A stretch of DNA of 64,000 bases from Cenococcum geophilum 1.58. Lineage: Eukaryota; Ascomycota; Dothideomycetes; Gloniales; Gloniaceae. Positions 37,301 through 47,600 of the stretch are shown here, one piece after another (position 1 is the first letter of the stretch; every line of letters begins with the position of its first letter). The translations under genes were made by a program, and so were the position numbers. The notes under the pieces are model-generated. The model was not told where the DNA came from, did not search any database, and saw only the letters and a list, made by a program, of their open reading frames with translations. Location: assembly GCA_001692895.1 (NCBI GenBank), contig KV748224.1:62001-126000 (forward strand), written 5' to 3'.

Positions 37301-40300
37301 AGTTAATATATAACCTTAGTTTACTATTTTTTTGGTATAAATAGTACTAGATAACCCGCTAATAACTGCGATAGTCTAATATATCCCTTTTATAGGTTTT
37401 CCTAGATAAACTCTTTTAATGCTTTACCTTCTTCTTTAGTAAGCTTATAGATTAGAAAGAACCTTAGACTTATTTCTAGTTCTAATTCTATCTTATAGTT
37501 CTATACTATATACTTTAACAGCTTTTTACTTTTTAGGCTCTATAGTTCCTTACTATACTTATAGTATCCCTTTAGTATATAACTTAAGCCTTACTTAGTC
37601 TCTTTATATATTGCTCTGACTTAGTACTATACTAACTTAGTTTGTTATTATATCTTACGGCGTTAAGTATCTCTAATATTGACCTAACCTATAATCTAAT
37701 TAATCTTTAGATTATATTTCTGTAACTAAGGCATTCCTAATACTACCTTATTATTCCCTAATAGTAATATATTAAAAGACATCTTAATTTATCTCCCTTT
37801 AATAGTTAGCTAAATAGGTCCTATTTTAAGATTAATAATACCTCCTCTATAGGCTATTAGATTGCCTAAAATTGTAACTAATAGGTAAAGGTGCTCCTTT
37901 TTCCTGTATAGTAATTCTATTCTCTTAACTACTGCTAATAAGATATTGTTTCGCGTTGCTTTACTATCTATTAGTACTTTAAACTACTAATCTTGCTATT
38001 TTACTTATAAATTTAGGTGTTATCCTTAAATTCCTTTAAGGGTCTAAGGCTCTATTACTAGCTCCCTCTAGTTTTATAGGCCTCTACTTTTCCTAACTAT
38101 TAGCTGCTTAATCCTTTTTATACTTAGTCTACTTTTAGCTAATACTTAGTTTGCTTTTTATCTTTAATATACTATAGACACGTGTTTTCTAGGTATTCCT
38201 ACTACTATTATCCGTCTAAGTATTCTCCCGTAAGGAATCTTCCTAGCTAAAGTATTAAATCCCCTTAGCTTTATACTTCTACTAGGTGCTAACTATATAT
38301 ATACTTAGCGTTTTAATATTTTACCTTATCTAATAACTAGTATATCCTTACTGGGTATTTTCGGTTCTTATCTTTGGGTGCTCTATATATATTATACGCA
38401 TTATCTATATATATAATCTATGCCAATATATAATATGCTTAGTATTTTAGGTTAACTCTTAGCTTATCTTTATCTTTAAGTTTAAACCTCTCTTATATTG
38501 ATTTAAGCGTTACAACTTTATTTATAGGTACTATAATTTACCTCTCGCTTCTCTAGTCCTCTAATTACTTCTTTAGATCTTTTAACGTTATAATTAAGGC
38601 TCCTTTAATGTGATTTATAGCCTTTTCTATAATTAGGTAGTCTCAGATAACTTTCTTATCTAACTACATATAGAAATCTTCCTACTTATTATTATATCGT
38701 TACCTATACCACTTTTAGTATAGCTGCTAGAGTATATATGGCTTATCCGTAAGGAAGTATCTTCTTATTACTATATCGTAACAGCCCTTTATATATCGTT
38801 CCTTAAATCTAGTTAAAATCCCTAGATCCTCTTCTTATTCTAGTTTAGTAAGCCACTTAGCTCTTAATATGCCTATTCTAGGCCTATTAGTGATCCTTTA
38901 TATAGGTGCTCTGTCCCTTATATAACCTAGTATACTAGATCTCTTATTTAGTTTCTAATCTTGCTATAAGGTAATTCTTGCTTTAAATTCCTCTATAGTT
39001 TCTTCCCTTTTATATCTTATAAGTAGATCTTTAAAGTTATCTTACTTCTTAATCTTAGTATTAACATTTTAATTTTTAGGCTAAACACTACGTTCCCCTA
39101 GTAAGTCTTTTAGGTTTATATATCTGTCTTCTAGTCTAATTACTATTTATATTACAGATTCTCTAATTTATAAAGAAGCCTCTTATCTCTTGTTTACGGG
39201 TACTTTTATTTATACTCTAAATTTTTAGTCCCTTGGATTCTTTAATCCTAAGCTTAGCTCCTGCCTTAGTCCAACTAGGCTTAGGTGTTCTTATCTTATC
39301 TTAAAAGTCTCAAATCTCACTTATCTTATCTTAAGAGTTTTATATCTATAGGAAACTCTATCCCGAGCTTATTTGTATATCTTTAAACTAAGCTACTACT
39401 CTACTCTATTGGTTTCTATCCGTTATAAGTTTTTAAGCTTACCTTATCTTACCTTAAGAATCTTAGTTATCTCTTATCTTATCTTAAGAATCTTAAGCCT
39501 ATGGCCTTTTGCCTTTATTAAGTGCTAAAGTAGTTTACTGTCCTACTTCTCTTATGTCTTATAAAGCGATAGACATCGTATCTAGTGGGGTCTTAATCCC
39601 TACTAATATTCCCTATTCTATAGTGGAATTATCCTTTACCTCTTATATAATATCTCTAATAGCTACGTATTCCTAGTAAACCGCTTCTATTACCTTATTG
39701 TTATAAAATACTTCGCCTATATTAAATTTATCGTCCTTAATATCCGATCTGCGAGCTGGTTTATTAGTTTTTTTATATTCTACTAAATATAGCTTCTATG
39801 GCTAATAGCTTGCGCCATACTTAGCGTCTTTATAAATTTGGTATGCGTTATTATAATAAAACGCAAAACTTCTAATTAAATATTTCTTTATTCCTTATAG
39901 TATACTATTATTCCTCTATATATATATATCTTCTACTATTAGTCTAGTTCCCTTTATTACATAGTATCTCTAACCATCTTTATAATCCCTTATAAAGTAA
40001 CCTTGTTTTCCGCAATTTATATAAGCTTCGTTTTTAAACTATTAACTTTGCTATAGAGTCCGCCTAAACGTCTTCTGCTACTAAGATCCCTAATTTAACC
40101 TCTGCTCCTTAGTCCTATAATTACTAGATCCTTAACCTCTAGGTTTCTATAGTTTCTTACTCCATCTCTTATAGGCTTCTTTAGTACTACTTAGGTCCAT
40201 TAGCTTTGCGCTATACTATAGTTTCTAGCTTAATTTTGGTTGTTATATACTTTACGTCTTATATAATTATAGAACTCTATCCTAGCCTCTTTTAGCCTGT

Positions 40301-41070
40301 TCCCTTTAGTAGATCTAATTATTAATCTTAATTACTTAATCTATTAGTTCCCTTAGGGTGTCTACATCTTTTATTAGGATAATTACATCCTAGACTTTAG
40401 CCTTAAGTCCTTACTTATACTATACTATAAGCGCCTTATTATTCTACTCTACTTATATTACTAGCGTCTAGAACTACGTTATGTACTTAATTGCTAAAGT
40501 TTATTACGTAATATCTTAGAGTTTTCTTTCCGCTATAGTCACTACCTCTAAGTCTCTAAATATCTATATAAGTCTCTCTACGAACCCTTCCTAGCTTAAG
40601 AACATAAACTATACCTCTTAATTAGTGGTTGTTATTCCGTTTACCTATATTTCCGTAAGGTAAGGCTTAAACCACTTAAGCGCCTTTCTTAATAGGAATA
40701 GTCCTACATAGGCTATTTAATCTATAGGTGTTAGTAGCTTAGCTCCTTCTTACGTAACCTTAAAGTATATTTACGTAAGGAATCCTTTAAGTTTTAATCT
40801 TTCTCCTAAATACCTTTTAATTAATAGTAACTTAATTTTTACTACTTTAATTCCATTAACCCTTTCTTCTAACGCTATATTGTTTGTTATTAACTAGTTA
40901 ACTATCTCTTATAGTTGTCTAACCGTTATAGGTTGCTATAAGTTAGTATCTGCTATACTAGTATTACTTAACCTTAAAGTAGTTGCCGCCGTTAATGGCG
41001 TTATAGTGGCTGCTTTTAGTGGCATATTGTTTAACTTTCTGCACTTAATACTGTAACTAGGTAGTAATTA

Positions 41071-41493
41071 TATAACGGAACCTTATAGCAGGTACTACGG
41101 TGGGCTTATTATTAGGCTAGGTGTATAAGTAGTATAAGTTAAAGTTAATAACGTAATAATAACTGGTGGGGTGGTTGCCTAATAGATTAACTTTAATTAT
41201 ATTCTAAGAATTACTATAAGGAAGGAACTATCTAGGTAGGGACTAAAGGTCCTTAAATACACAACCGTACTCCTATAAAATCCTTCTTATACGTAATATA
41301 CGTCTTATATATAAGGTACGTGGGTTCCTTTTGTTCCTCTTATTTAATACATAGCATATTATATGACCTTGGTTACTATTCCTCGTCATATAATTCTATC
41401 GGTTCCATCCTGGACCGTGCCTGTATTAACTAACTAGCTTCTTCCGACTTTTCCCTAAGTAGTCGTAATATCGTACTTAAAGCGTCCGTAACA
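41071..41493 (-). repeat. 5' LTR of gypsy C2
   Basis: 423 bp, followed by the duplicated ATAGA. Confidence 0.94.
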
Positions 41494-41785
41494 ATAGATA
41501 TAAATAAATAAATAAAAATGTATTTAATAGTATTTTAGTATTTCTTAATCTAATTAGAAAGGTAGTAGTAGCTAACTATTATAACCCTATTACCTATATT
41601 ATATATATCTTTAACTAAAATTTTATTATTTTAAGATCTAAAATCTTATATAGGCTATTTATTTTATAATTATAAAGTATAGTACTTAATAAAGTTATAA
41701 TATAATTTTCAGCTAATTATACCTATATACTATTAAAGTAGCTTTTCTATATTAAGTCTACGTTAATAGAAATGGAATAGTAGTC
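41494..41785. other. AT-rich stretch, probable LINE 3' tail
   Basis: Very AT-rich and non-coding. It lies directly after the gypsy C2 target duplication, so it continues whatever C2 inserted into, most simply the LINE's 3' untranslated region. The composition changes sharply at about 41786, where the host island begins. Confidence 0.5.
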
Positions 41786-41927
41786 TAGACCTGGAGATTG
41801 AGTGGGTAAGGGCAACAGGTCGGAGTTTAAGAGGCTGGTGAGTTTGAGGATGAGATATGGAGGGGATTGTCAAAGATCTGCTGGTTGACCATGTGAAGGA
41901 ACCCTTGATGGAATACCTTCGATTCCA
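41786..41927 (-). other. DRE2 3' flank / 3' UTR
   Basis: Normal base composition with no RIP signature, directly downstream of the DRE2 stop. No clear AATAAA was seen on the minus strand. Confidence 0.5.
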
Positions 41928-42851
41928 CTACAGTTGTTGAACATCCTTGTTGAGAAGCCTGACTTCCTCACCCGGTTTGAATGCAGGGAACCCAATATAT
42001 GGGCAACCTGCGCACCGGAAAGCGTCGCCAAGGGCACAGTTGCCACATGAGCTAGAAGTACCGGGAACGGTGAAGTCAAGCTCATTCAACTCATCGGCCT
42101 GAAGCTTTATCGTATTCAGATCTTGGCCGGCCTTGACCTGGCGTGCCTTGTCCTCAGCCTCGAGGCGAGCGGCCAATCCACAAGTACACCCTTTACAAGC
42201 TTTTCGCCTCTTTTGGCAAGCCTTCGGTTGTTCATAGACTAAATAAACCTTTAACAAGAGAACATGACGTGGAATGTGTGGAATGGAATGAACATGGGCA
42301 GGCCGAGGGCGTGTGAAACCGGCGTGAGCTCACTTACTTTGCTGGTATGACCTCGTCAAGTCTTGCTCTGACAGCAATGTGTCCTCGTCGATCAAGTCGT
42401 CCTCATTGTCACCAAGGTTGTCCCAGTCGATATCATCGATGCGCAGCACTTTCTTTGCGCCAAGGTGTAGCGGTACAGCATCTTCCAGCTGTATCTTCTC
42501 AAGGCCGCCATCTTTTTGGACAAGTCCTGCCAGTATCGCCTCACACGTCTCAGCTTCACACAAATGGCCGCCGCCTTGTGCCTGCAATCTGCCACCAACC
42601 TTCATTGCTGGGACGACAACAGCGTAAACATTTTGACTAAGCAGTTGAGAGCCATGGTGAATGTTCTTCAAGACGACGACAACATCGTATGTCTCTCGGG
42701 GAAGGGCGACTAAGCCATCGTTGATCCGATCAAGCATCTGAAGATCTGTATTTGATCGGCCGAAAGTCGCGAAAAGATGTCGGATAGTCTCCTCTTCTGC
42801 AGAGATAGAAGGCGGTGTGAGTAGTAGCGTTCGCTTATTGGCGCTATCCAT
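41928..42851 (-). CDS. DRE2: Fe-S cluster assembly protein Dre2 (anamorsin/CIAPIN1 family)
   Basis: Two exons, 42851-42338 and 42238-41928, joined across a 99-bp intron, give a 274-residue protein. Dre2 works with the diflavin reductase Tah18 to pass electrons from NADPH into cytosolic Fe-S cluster assembly and is essential in yeast. Residues 1-135 match the methyltransferase-like N-terminal domain ([30 protein letters not shown]). An acidic linker follows ([15 protein letters not shown], 151-165). Motif A is C179-X6-C186-X2-C189-X-C191 (CKGCTCG) and motif B is C236-X2-C239-X7-C247-X2-C250 ([17 protein letters not shown]), with the usual [13 protein letters not shown] end. In most homologues the first motif A cysteine sits further upstream (CX8-11C); here it is shifted. 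The N-terminus and linker are shorter than in many fungi. The start is chosen because the homology begins within eight residues of it and upstream ATGs stop at once. The gene shows no RIP signature and looks functional. Confidence 0.94.
42239..42337 (-). other. DRE2: DRE2 intron
   Basis: Donor GTAAGT directly after codon CAA-A; acceptor TTTATTTAG. 99 bp, phase 1. The split codon reads ATC (Ile172). Splicing joins DLTRSYQQ to IYEQPKAC in frame; without it exon 1 meets TGA at once. Confidence 0.9.
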
Positions 42852-42958
42852 ATTAGGGAAGTCGGTTCAGCGCGAGAATAGTTATGAGAATAACGATTAT
42901 GGGGGCAGGTGTAGGTGTAGAGAAGAAAGACCAAGAAACCTTACCTCAGCAAGCTCAG
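42852..42958 (-). promoter_or_regulatory. DRE2 5' leader / proximal promoter
   Basis: About 105 bp of pyrimidine-rich sequence on the coding strand (TTCTTCTCTACACC) between the start codon and an upstream palindrome. No TATA box was seen. The region is short, so the promoter must overlap the palindromic element or the LTR-like sequence beyond it. Confidence 0.35.
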
Positions 42959-43040
42959 ACCATAGAATCAATTAGCGGACATACGTATATCCGCAAGCGG
43001 ATATCGCTAACCTCTTTTGTCAAAAAGTTAATTCTATGGT
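42959..43040. mobile_element. 82-bp inverted-repeat element upstream of DRE2
   Basis: Ends ACCATAGAATCAA and TTAATTCTATGGT match in 12 of 13 positions as an inverted repeat. Inside, TTAGCG...TATCCGC and GCGGATATCGCTAA form a second inverted pair. It may be a tiny MITE or a remnant. No target duplication is clear. Confidence 0.55.
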
Positions 43041-43310
43041 ATGAGAGGCCCGGCTGATCGTCGGTCAGCCGGAAAATCACGTGTTTAGCCAGCCACCTGG
43101 GGTAGATTTAAGGATCTCTATAGCGCCACCAGCGCTAAGCTGAGTAGATACGCGTATTAAGGGCCACCCACTGATTAAGCCGCTGATTAACGCCGACCGT
43201 AAGGTAATTAGGGCTATTAGGGCCCTAAGTATATATAAAAAAGTCCTTTCTACCTAATCCTTAATCGCGGTAGTACTTTTGCTATTATACCTACTATATA
43301 AGATAGCGCT
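43041..43310 (+). repeat. LTR-like sequence (possible solo LTR)
   Basis: Holds a CCGGCTGA...TCAGCCGG hairpin (43050-43072), CACGTG (43078-43083) and a TATATATAAA box near 43231 followed by a pyrimidine tract. These are features of fungal LTRs. The borders are not supported by a second copy. RIP-type composition sets in gradually across it. Confidence 0.35.
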
Positions 43311-45014
43311 AACTAACCGCGTAGAGATTAATATTACTAATAATACCGAATTACGCGCTAACGTATAGTATGTCCTTGCCCTTATATATATTACAAGGCC
43401 TATTTACTCCTAAGTTAGCTAAAGCAGAGGTTAAAACTTAATATTTATTACGGAATAAAGTATAAAGAATAGTGTAGCTGCTTCTACTAACTAGCTAACC
43501 TAGATTAATATATAACATATTAATTCCTTTTAACACTAAAGAGGAGTCTTCCTCTAGGGTTTCTCTTTTTCTAACTCTGTGCTATTTTTCTAAATTAATA
43601 GGACCTTATTTATCTTTGCTGCTATTAAGTAGTCCTTTATAAAGTGGTTTTTTTAGCTATATAAAAAGTAAGCTCCTTAATTACTAAGGGCTTATCTATA
43701 GGGTTTGCTATATATAGGCCAAGTCTATACTAGGCCTGTGGTAAGACTAGCTATATAACTAGCTACTAGATTTATAAAGGGCTAAACAGTTAGTATTATA
43801 GGAGTTACGGCCTATACTAGGGCACTCTTAGCTATTCTTATATTACTTATAGTCTAGTTTAAAGGGTTTCTAGCTTTATACTACTTAGTATATACTTTAA
43901 TTTAATAGAGGCCTTAATTAATAGCTAAGTACTAGTTTATTAGTTCCTTTAACGTCTATATAGTAGTAAAGACTAGTAATATAGCTTACTGTAAGTCTAA
44001 GGTAAGCTTATTAAATAGGTTTAGTAGTAGATCTTTTTAGGGGATTTGGGCCTAGCTAGCTAGGTGTAAAAAACGGGTCTAGAAGGCTAAAAAGGTCTCC
44101 GTTATTTTTATGTTTAGGCCTTTATAGTTAAGGCGAGCGTTCTATAACTTAAAGGGGTCCTTATAAATAAAAGATAAGTAATTAATTATTTCTTTTTTAG
44201 AGATAAAGGGTTCAGTTAAGTCCTTAGCGTATTGCGGGCGTAGGTGCGTCTAGGCGTCCCTATTAGTACGGCTAAAGACATAGGCCATTCTGGCTTAAGG
44301 GGTAGGAAAGTGGTCCGTATTAACTTTAAGCTTATCCCGTAATTAGAGCTTCTAGTTATTAAAGGTAGAATCCGTTTTATCTATAAGTAATAGGGGATCT
44401 GCGACCTTTACGGACTATAATAGTGCTATATAGGCCTTAGAGGATCTACTAAGGCGCTAGGATGAGGCCTATAGAACTATAGTAAGTCTCTAGGTGCCTA
44501 ATAGTGACTTATTATTAGATATAGGGGTATCTCTAGCTTTAGGCAGCTCTCGCAGTTATTTAATTTTAGTATTAGCTGCCGTAAGCTCCGCCTAGGGGGG
44601 TAAGATAGTAATTATTTCACTATTAGAAGTATTTAAGGGTCCTACAGCGGCTTTACCGGCTACTATATTTTTTAGTATAGTATTAAGGGTGTTAGGTAAT
44701 TTTAGGTAATTTTTTTTAGGGGTTCTAGTCTATACGTATTTAGTTCTTAGGGTTCTTTTTATATTCCTTTTATATTCTTAGGGTTTTGTCCTATCTTTAT
44801 AGTCCTAGTAATATCCTTAGGGTCCTATTCTATATCCTTGTCCTATTTATAGTCTTATAGATATATTTAAGTTCCTTCTTAGAACGAAAGAGTAAAAGGA
44901 GCTTTAGATAATATTAGCGACTTAGTTAATTAAGGTATAAGTATAGTAAGAAGGATATATGCAAGCCTATATTAGATTATTTATAAACGAGGATCTAAAG
45001 CTAGAGAAAGGAAA
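43311..45014 (-). mobile_element. LTR retrotransposon gag fragment (element H, fossil)
   Basis: The minus strand from about 44640 to 43550 reads as a gag protein: LRDKLKVNTDHFPTP and MAYVFSRTNRDA, then TRFLHLAS, ending in a degenerate zinc knuckle (NHFIKDY). This gag type is common in fungal LTR elements. Pol was not found, so this is a remnant. 44640-45014 upstream of gag is non-coding. Broken many times. The gypsy F copy on its right begins exactly at 45015. Confidence 0.7.
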
Positions 45015-45207
45015 TGTCATAGAACCCTACCGTAGGGGCCTCTATAGGAGAACCCCGTACTCTTATATACACCTCGCGTACAGCTTATATTAGCTACGCG
45101 TAGGTATATTATCTCCTTACGCCCTTAACCCTTACGATTAATTGCGTAACGTTTTGTAAACTCCTTAAATACATACGCTCTATAGCTACTGCCCCCGTCC
45201 TATAACA
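45015..45207 (+). repeat. 5' LTR of gypsy F3
   Basis: 193 bp, the reverse complement of the F1 LTRs, with ends TGTCATAGAAC/TATAACA. Confidence 0.9.
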
Positions 45208-47425
45208 TTACGTTACGCCTTTTTTACTACTAATACTTAGCCTATAACTAATTCTACATTTTTGTAATACCGTAGGCGCTACTAAAGGCAGTATGTCTAC
45301 GAGTTACCCTACTCTATACTTCTAACGAACCTATAATAGTAAGACAATATTCCTTACTAGCTATTATATTAAACCTAAAGAACAATCTAATACCTATACT
45401 TAACCTACGCCGCCAATTAACCCCAGGAGAATTTAACTTATTAGCCCTAGCCTTAACCCCTAAGGGGAAGCCTAGTGGCTTTAAAGGTTATAACGACCTT
45501 AATAAGGTAGATATTAATAATGTCTTATCCTTTATTAACTATATAACTACGGACAAGTAAGTAAAAGAGCTACTACCTATTAAAATTAAAATATAAGACG
45601 CTAAAATATTTATAAAAAAGGTAGCATAGGAACCTAATAAATACTACTACCTTTTATAGAACTACCACCTAAAGCTTATATAAGCTAAAATGTATACTGC
45701 CTAAGATCGCGATATTATCTAAGACCTATAAGCTTGTAAGGCGCTCGCTAATAACACACGTTAAGAGACTGAAGATGACCTCTATATATCTAAACGCGAC
45801 GTCTAACGGTTGAAGAAGGCTAAGATTACACTTATTATTACGGTTACTAAAAAAACGGCATAATTAAATACCTATAATCTTAGCTTAATAAGCATATTTA
45901 TAATAACGCTAGATACCTCTTTATTGTATATAACGCTACCTAAGTCTCTCTGCCCCTAGTAACTTTACCTACTTAACGCTTAATAGAGGGTTAGTGCTAA
46001 GCAGCTTTACCTAACGGGAACCCCTACTAAAGTAGCAATAATAAAAGCTATAATGATTAAACCTAAGCTACTACTGTAGGGTCTAATGTATATTACCTTA
46101 ATCCCCTAGTTTTTTAGGAAGACTATAAGGAATATAGCTACTAGAAGATATAAATCCGTAAAAAAAAATAACCTAGAGCGCCTACCTTTTTCCTATAAAA
46201 GATATTAAGATTAGTTATATTATTGGGCAAATAAAGGGTATACTATTTAATAGACTCTTCGCTTAATGGGAGACTAATAGCCCCTAAAAGTGGCAGTCCT
46301 ACTAAAAAGTTCTTAATAATCTTAACCTAATATACTATAACTACGACCTATTGACTACTAGCTAAGCTAAACTATATACCCTAAAGATAAACCCTACTAA
46401 ATGATTTAATAAATTCTATATTAAATTTTAGAAATATACTAAAGCCCTTACCTAAGATAATACTAAAGACTAAGAGGACCTCCTTAAAAAAGTTACTTAT
46501 TGCCTTAGTTACGCAGCCGCCAGCTATAACTACAACAATGTTTATAATATGGTAGCAGCTCTATAAAAGATTAAACAATAACTAAATTAGATTATTACTA
46601 CTAACCCTTACCTAAAGACCTCTCTATAGAAGCCTTTTAGGCCTACTAAACCTATATATACTAAGGCACTAACGCCTACTACCTTAAGTGCTACCGGAGC
46701 CAATATTAATTTCTTTATACTAACCTTTCCATAAAAACTCCTAAATGGAAAGCGTGAGCTACTCCAGAAACTAGGACGCTGCTATAAATACTAATAAGAA
46801 GGCTACTATTATAATAACCTAAACTACCTAATAGCTAGGTTTAGTAGCCGCCGCTTAATACCTAGCCTAATACCCTAAACACTAAATATATTATTATATA
46901 CTACTACTATATAAAATAAAGACGTAGTAATAGTAGTAGAGTTAGATACGGAAGTAGAAAACGCTAAGTCCTAGCTTTAAGTTATAGGTTAGGACGCCTT
47001 AATAATAGAGGGATTTATATATCGGCTTACTTAATAAATAACTTAGTAAAGATAAATAAACGGAAATAGATAGTTTTACCTATAATAGGAACTACTGCTA
47101 AAAAATAATATAAAAGCCATTCTATAATTAATTGCGGAGCTATTAATAAATTTATAAATACCTGATTTGTGTATACTTATAACCTACCTACCTTACCCCT
47201 TACTAAAGCCCGCGCCCTATAACTTGTAAACGGTAGTTATACTATATAGAAGATTACCTATATAGTATAACTCTACTTAGATATAAATAGGCACCAGGAA
47301 GAACTTTAGGCCTATATTACACTACTTACTAACTGCCCTATTATCCTTAAAATAAACTAGCTTAAATAATATAACCCTGCCATTAACTAGAAAAAGAGAG
47401 AAGTAACCTTTAACTCTAAATACTA

Positions 47426-47600
47426 TCCCTTAACCCGTTAATTCGCGTCCAACGGTTATCGATAAGAGCTAGCCAATCAATCGAGCTGAATTTAACGCCC
47501 GTACTGAGAAATACGAAGCTTTTGATTAGGTGCACGCGTTGTTTTGAAACTGGTATTCGCGCATGGACCACTTCTCGTTGGACACTAACGGGTTAAGGGA
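47426..47600. mobile_element. 175-bp MITE with 15-bp TIRs in gypsy F3
   Basis: Ends TCCCTTAACCCGTTA and TAACGGGTTAAGGGA are perfect inverted repeats. A looser inverted match continues inward (GTCCAACG / CGTTGGAC). TA lies on both sides. The interior keeps CpA/TpG sites, so it is hardly RIP-mutated although its host element is. F1 carries the same place uninterrupted (near 30160 on the opposite strand). Probably a Tc1/mariner-related MITE, by TA flanks and size. Confidence 0.85.

Larger units (their letters stand above)
33566..41493 (-). mobile_element. Ty3/gypsy element C2, structurally complete (fossil)
   Basis: A 7928-bp element with 423-bp LTRs (33566-33988, 41071-41493) and the target duplication ATAGA (33561-33565, 41494-41498). 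It is the same family as C1 but on the minus strand: gag about 40100-41000, protease about 37700-38000, RT about 36750-37500, RNase H about 36240-36650, integrase about 35000-36100. Whole in layout and broken very many times. Ns at about 36511-36567. An antisense frame lies next to the left LTR. Confidence 0.95.
8960..41785 (+). mobile_element. Tad1-like LINE split into seven pieces by six LTR insertions
   Basis: Read in order, the pieces 8960-9598, 17542-18292, 21059-23026, 23252-23974, 25558-26134, 32461-33565 and 41494-41785 give ORF1 with zinc knuckles, then ORF2 with endonuclease, reverse transcriptase and RNase H, all on the plus strand and in the normal Tad1 order. The LINE's own sequence totals about 6 kb, the usual full length. 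Five of the six insertions have 5-bp target duplications and one (gypsy F) a 4-bp one. Both ends are uncertain: the 5' start is lost in AT-rich sequence and the last piece is non-coding. RIP-type stops occur throughout. Confidence 0.85.

Noticed and set aside
42347-42713. Open frames on the plus strand opposite DRE2 exon 1
   Set aside because: They are antisense to a well-supported coding exon, have no recognisable domain, and exist because the exon has normal GC content.
42939-42947. Possible 5' UTR intron donor (GAGGTAAGG on the minus strand) for DRE2
   Set aside because: No AG acceptor lies between it and the start codon, and upstream ATGs meet stops at once.
44740-44840. TTAGGG-like telomeric repeat
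   Set aside because: Only scattered CTTAGGGTT words with irregular spacing; no tandem TTAGGG.
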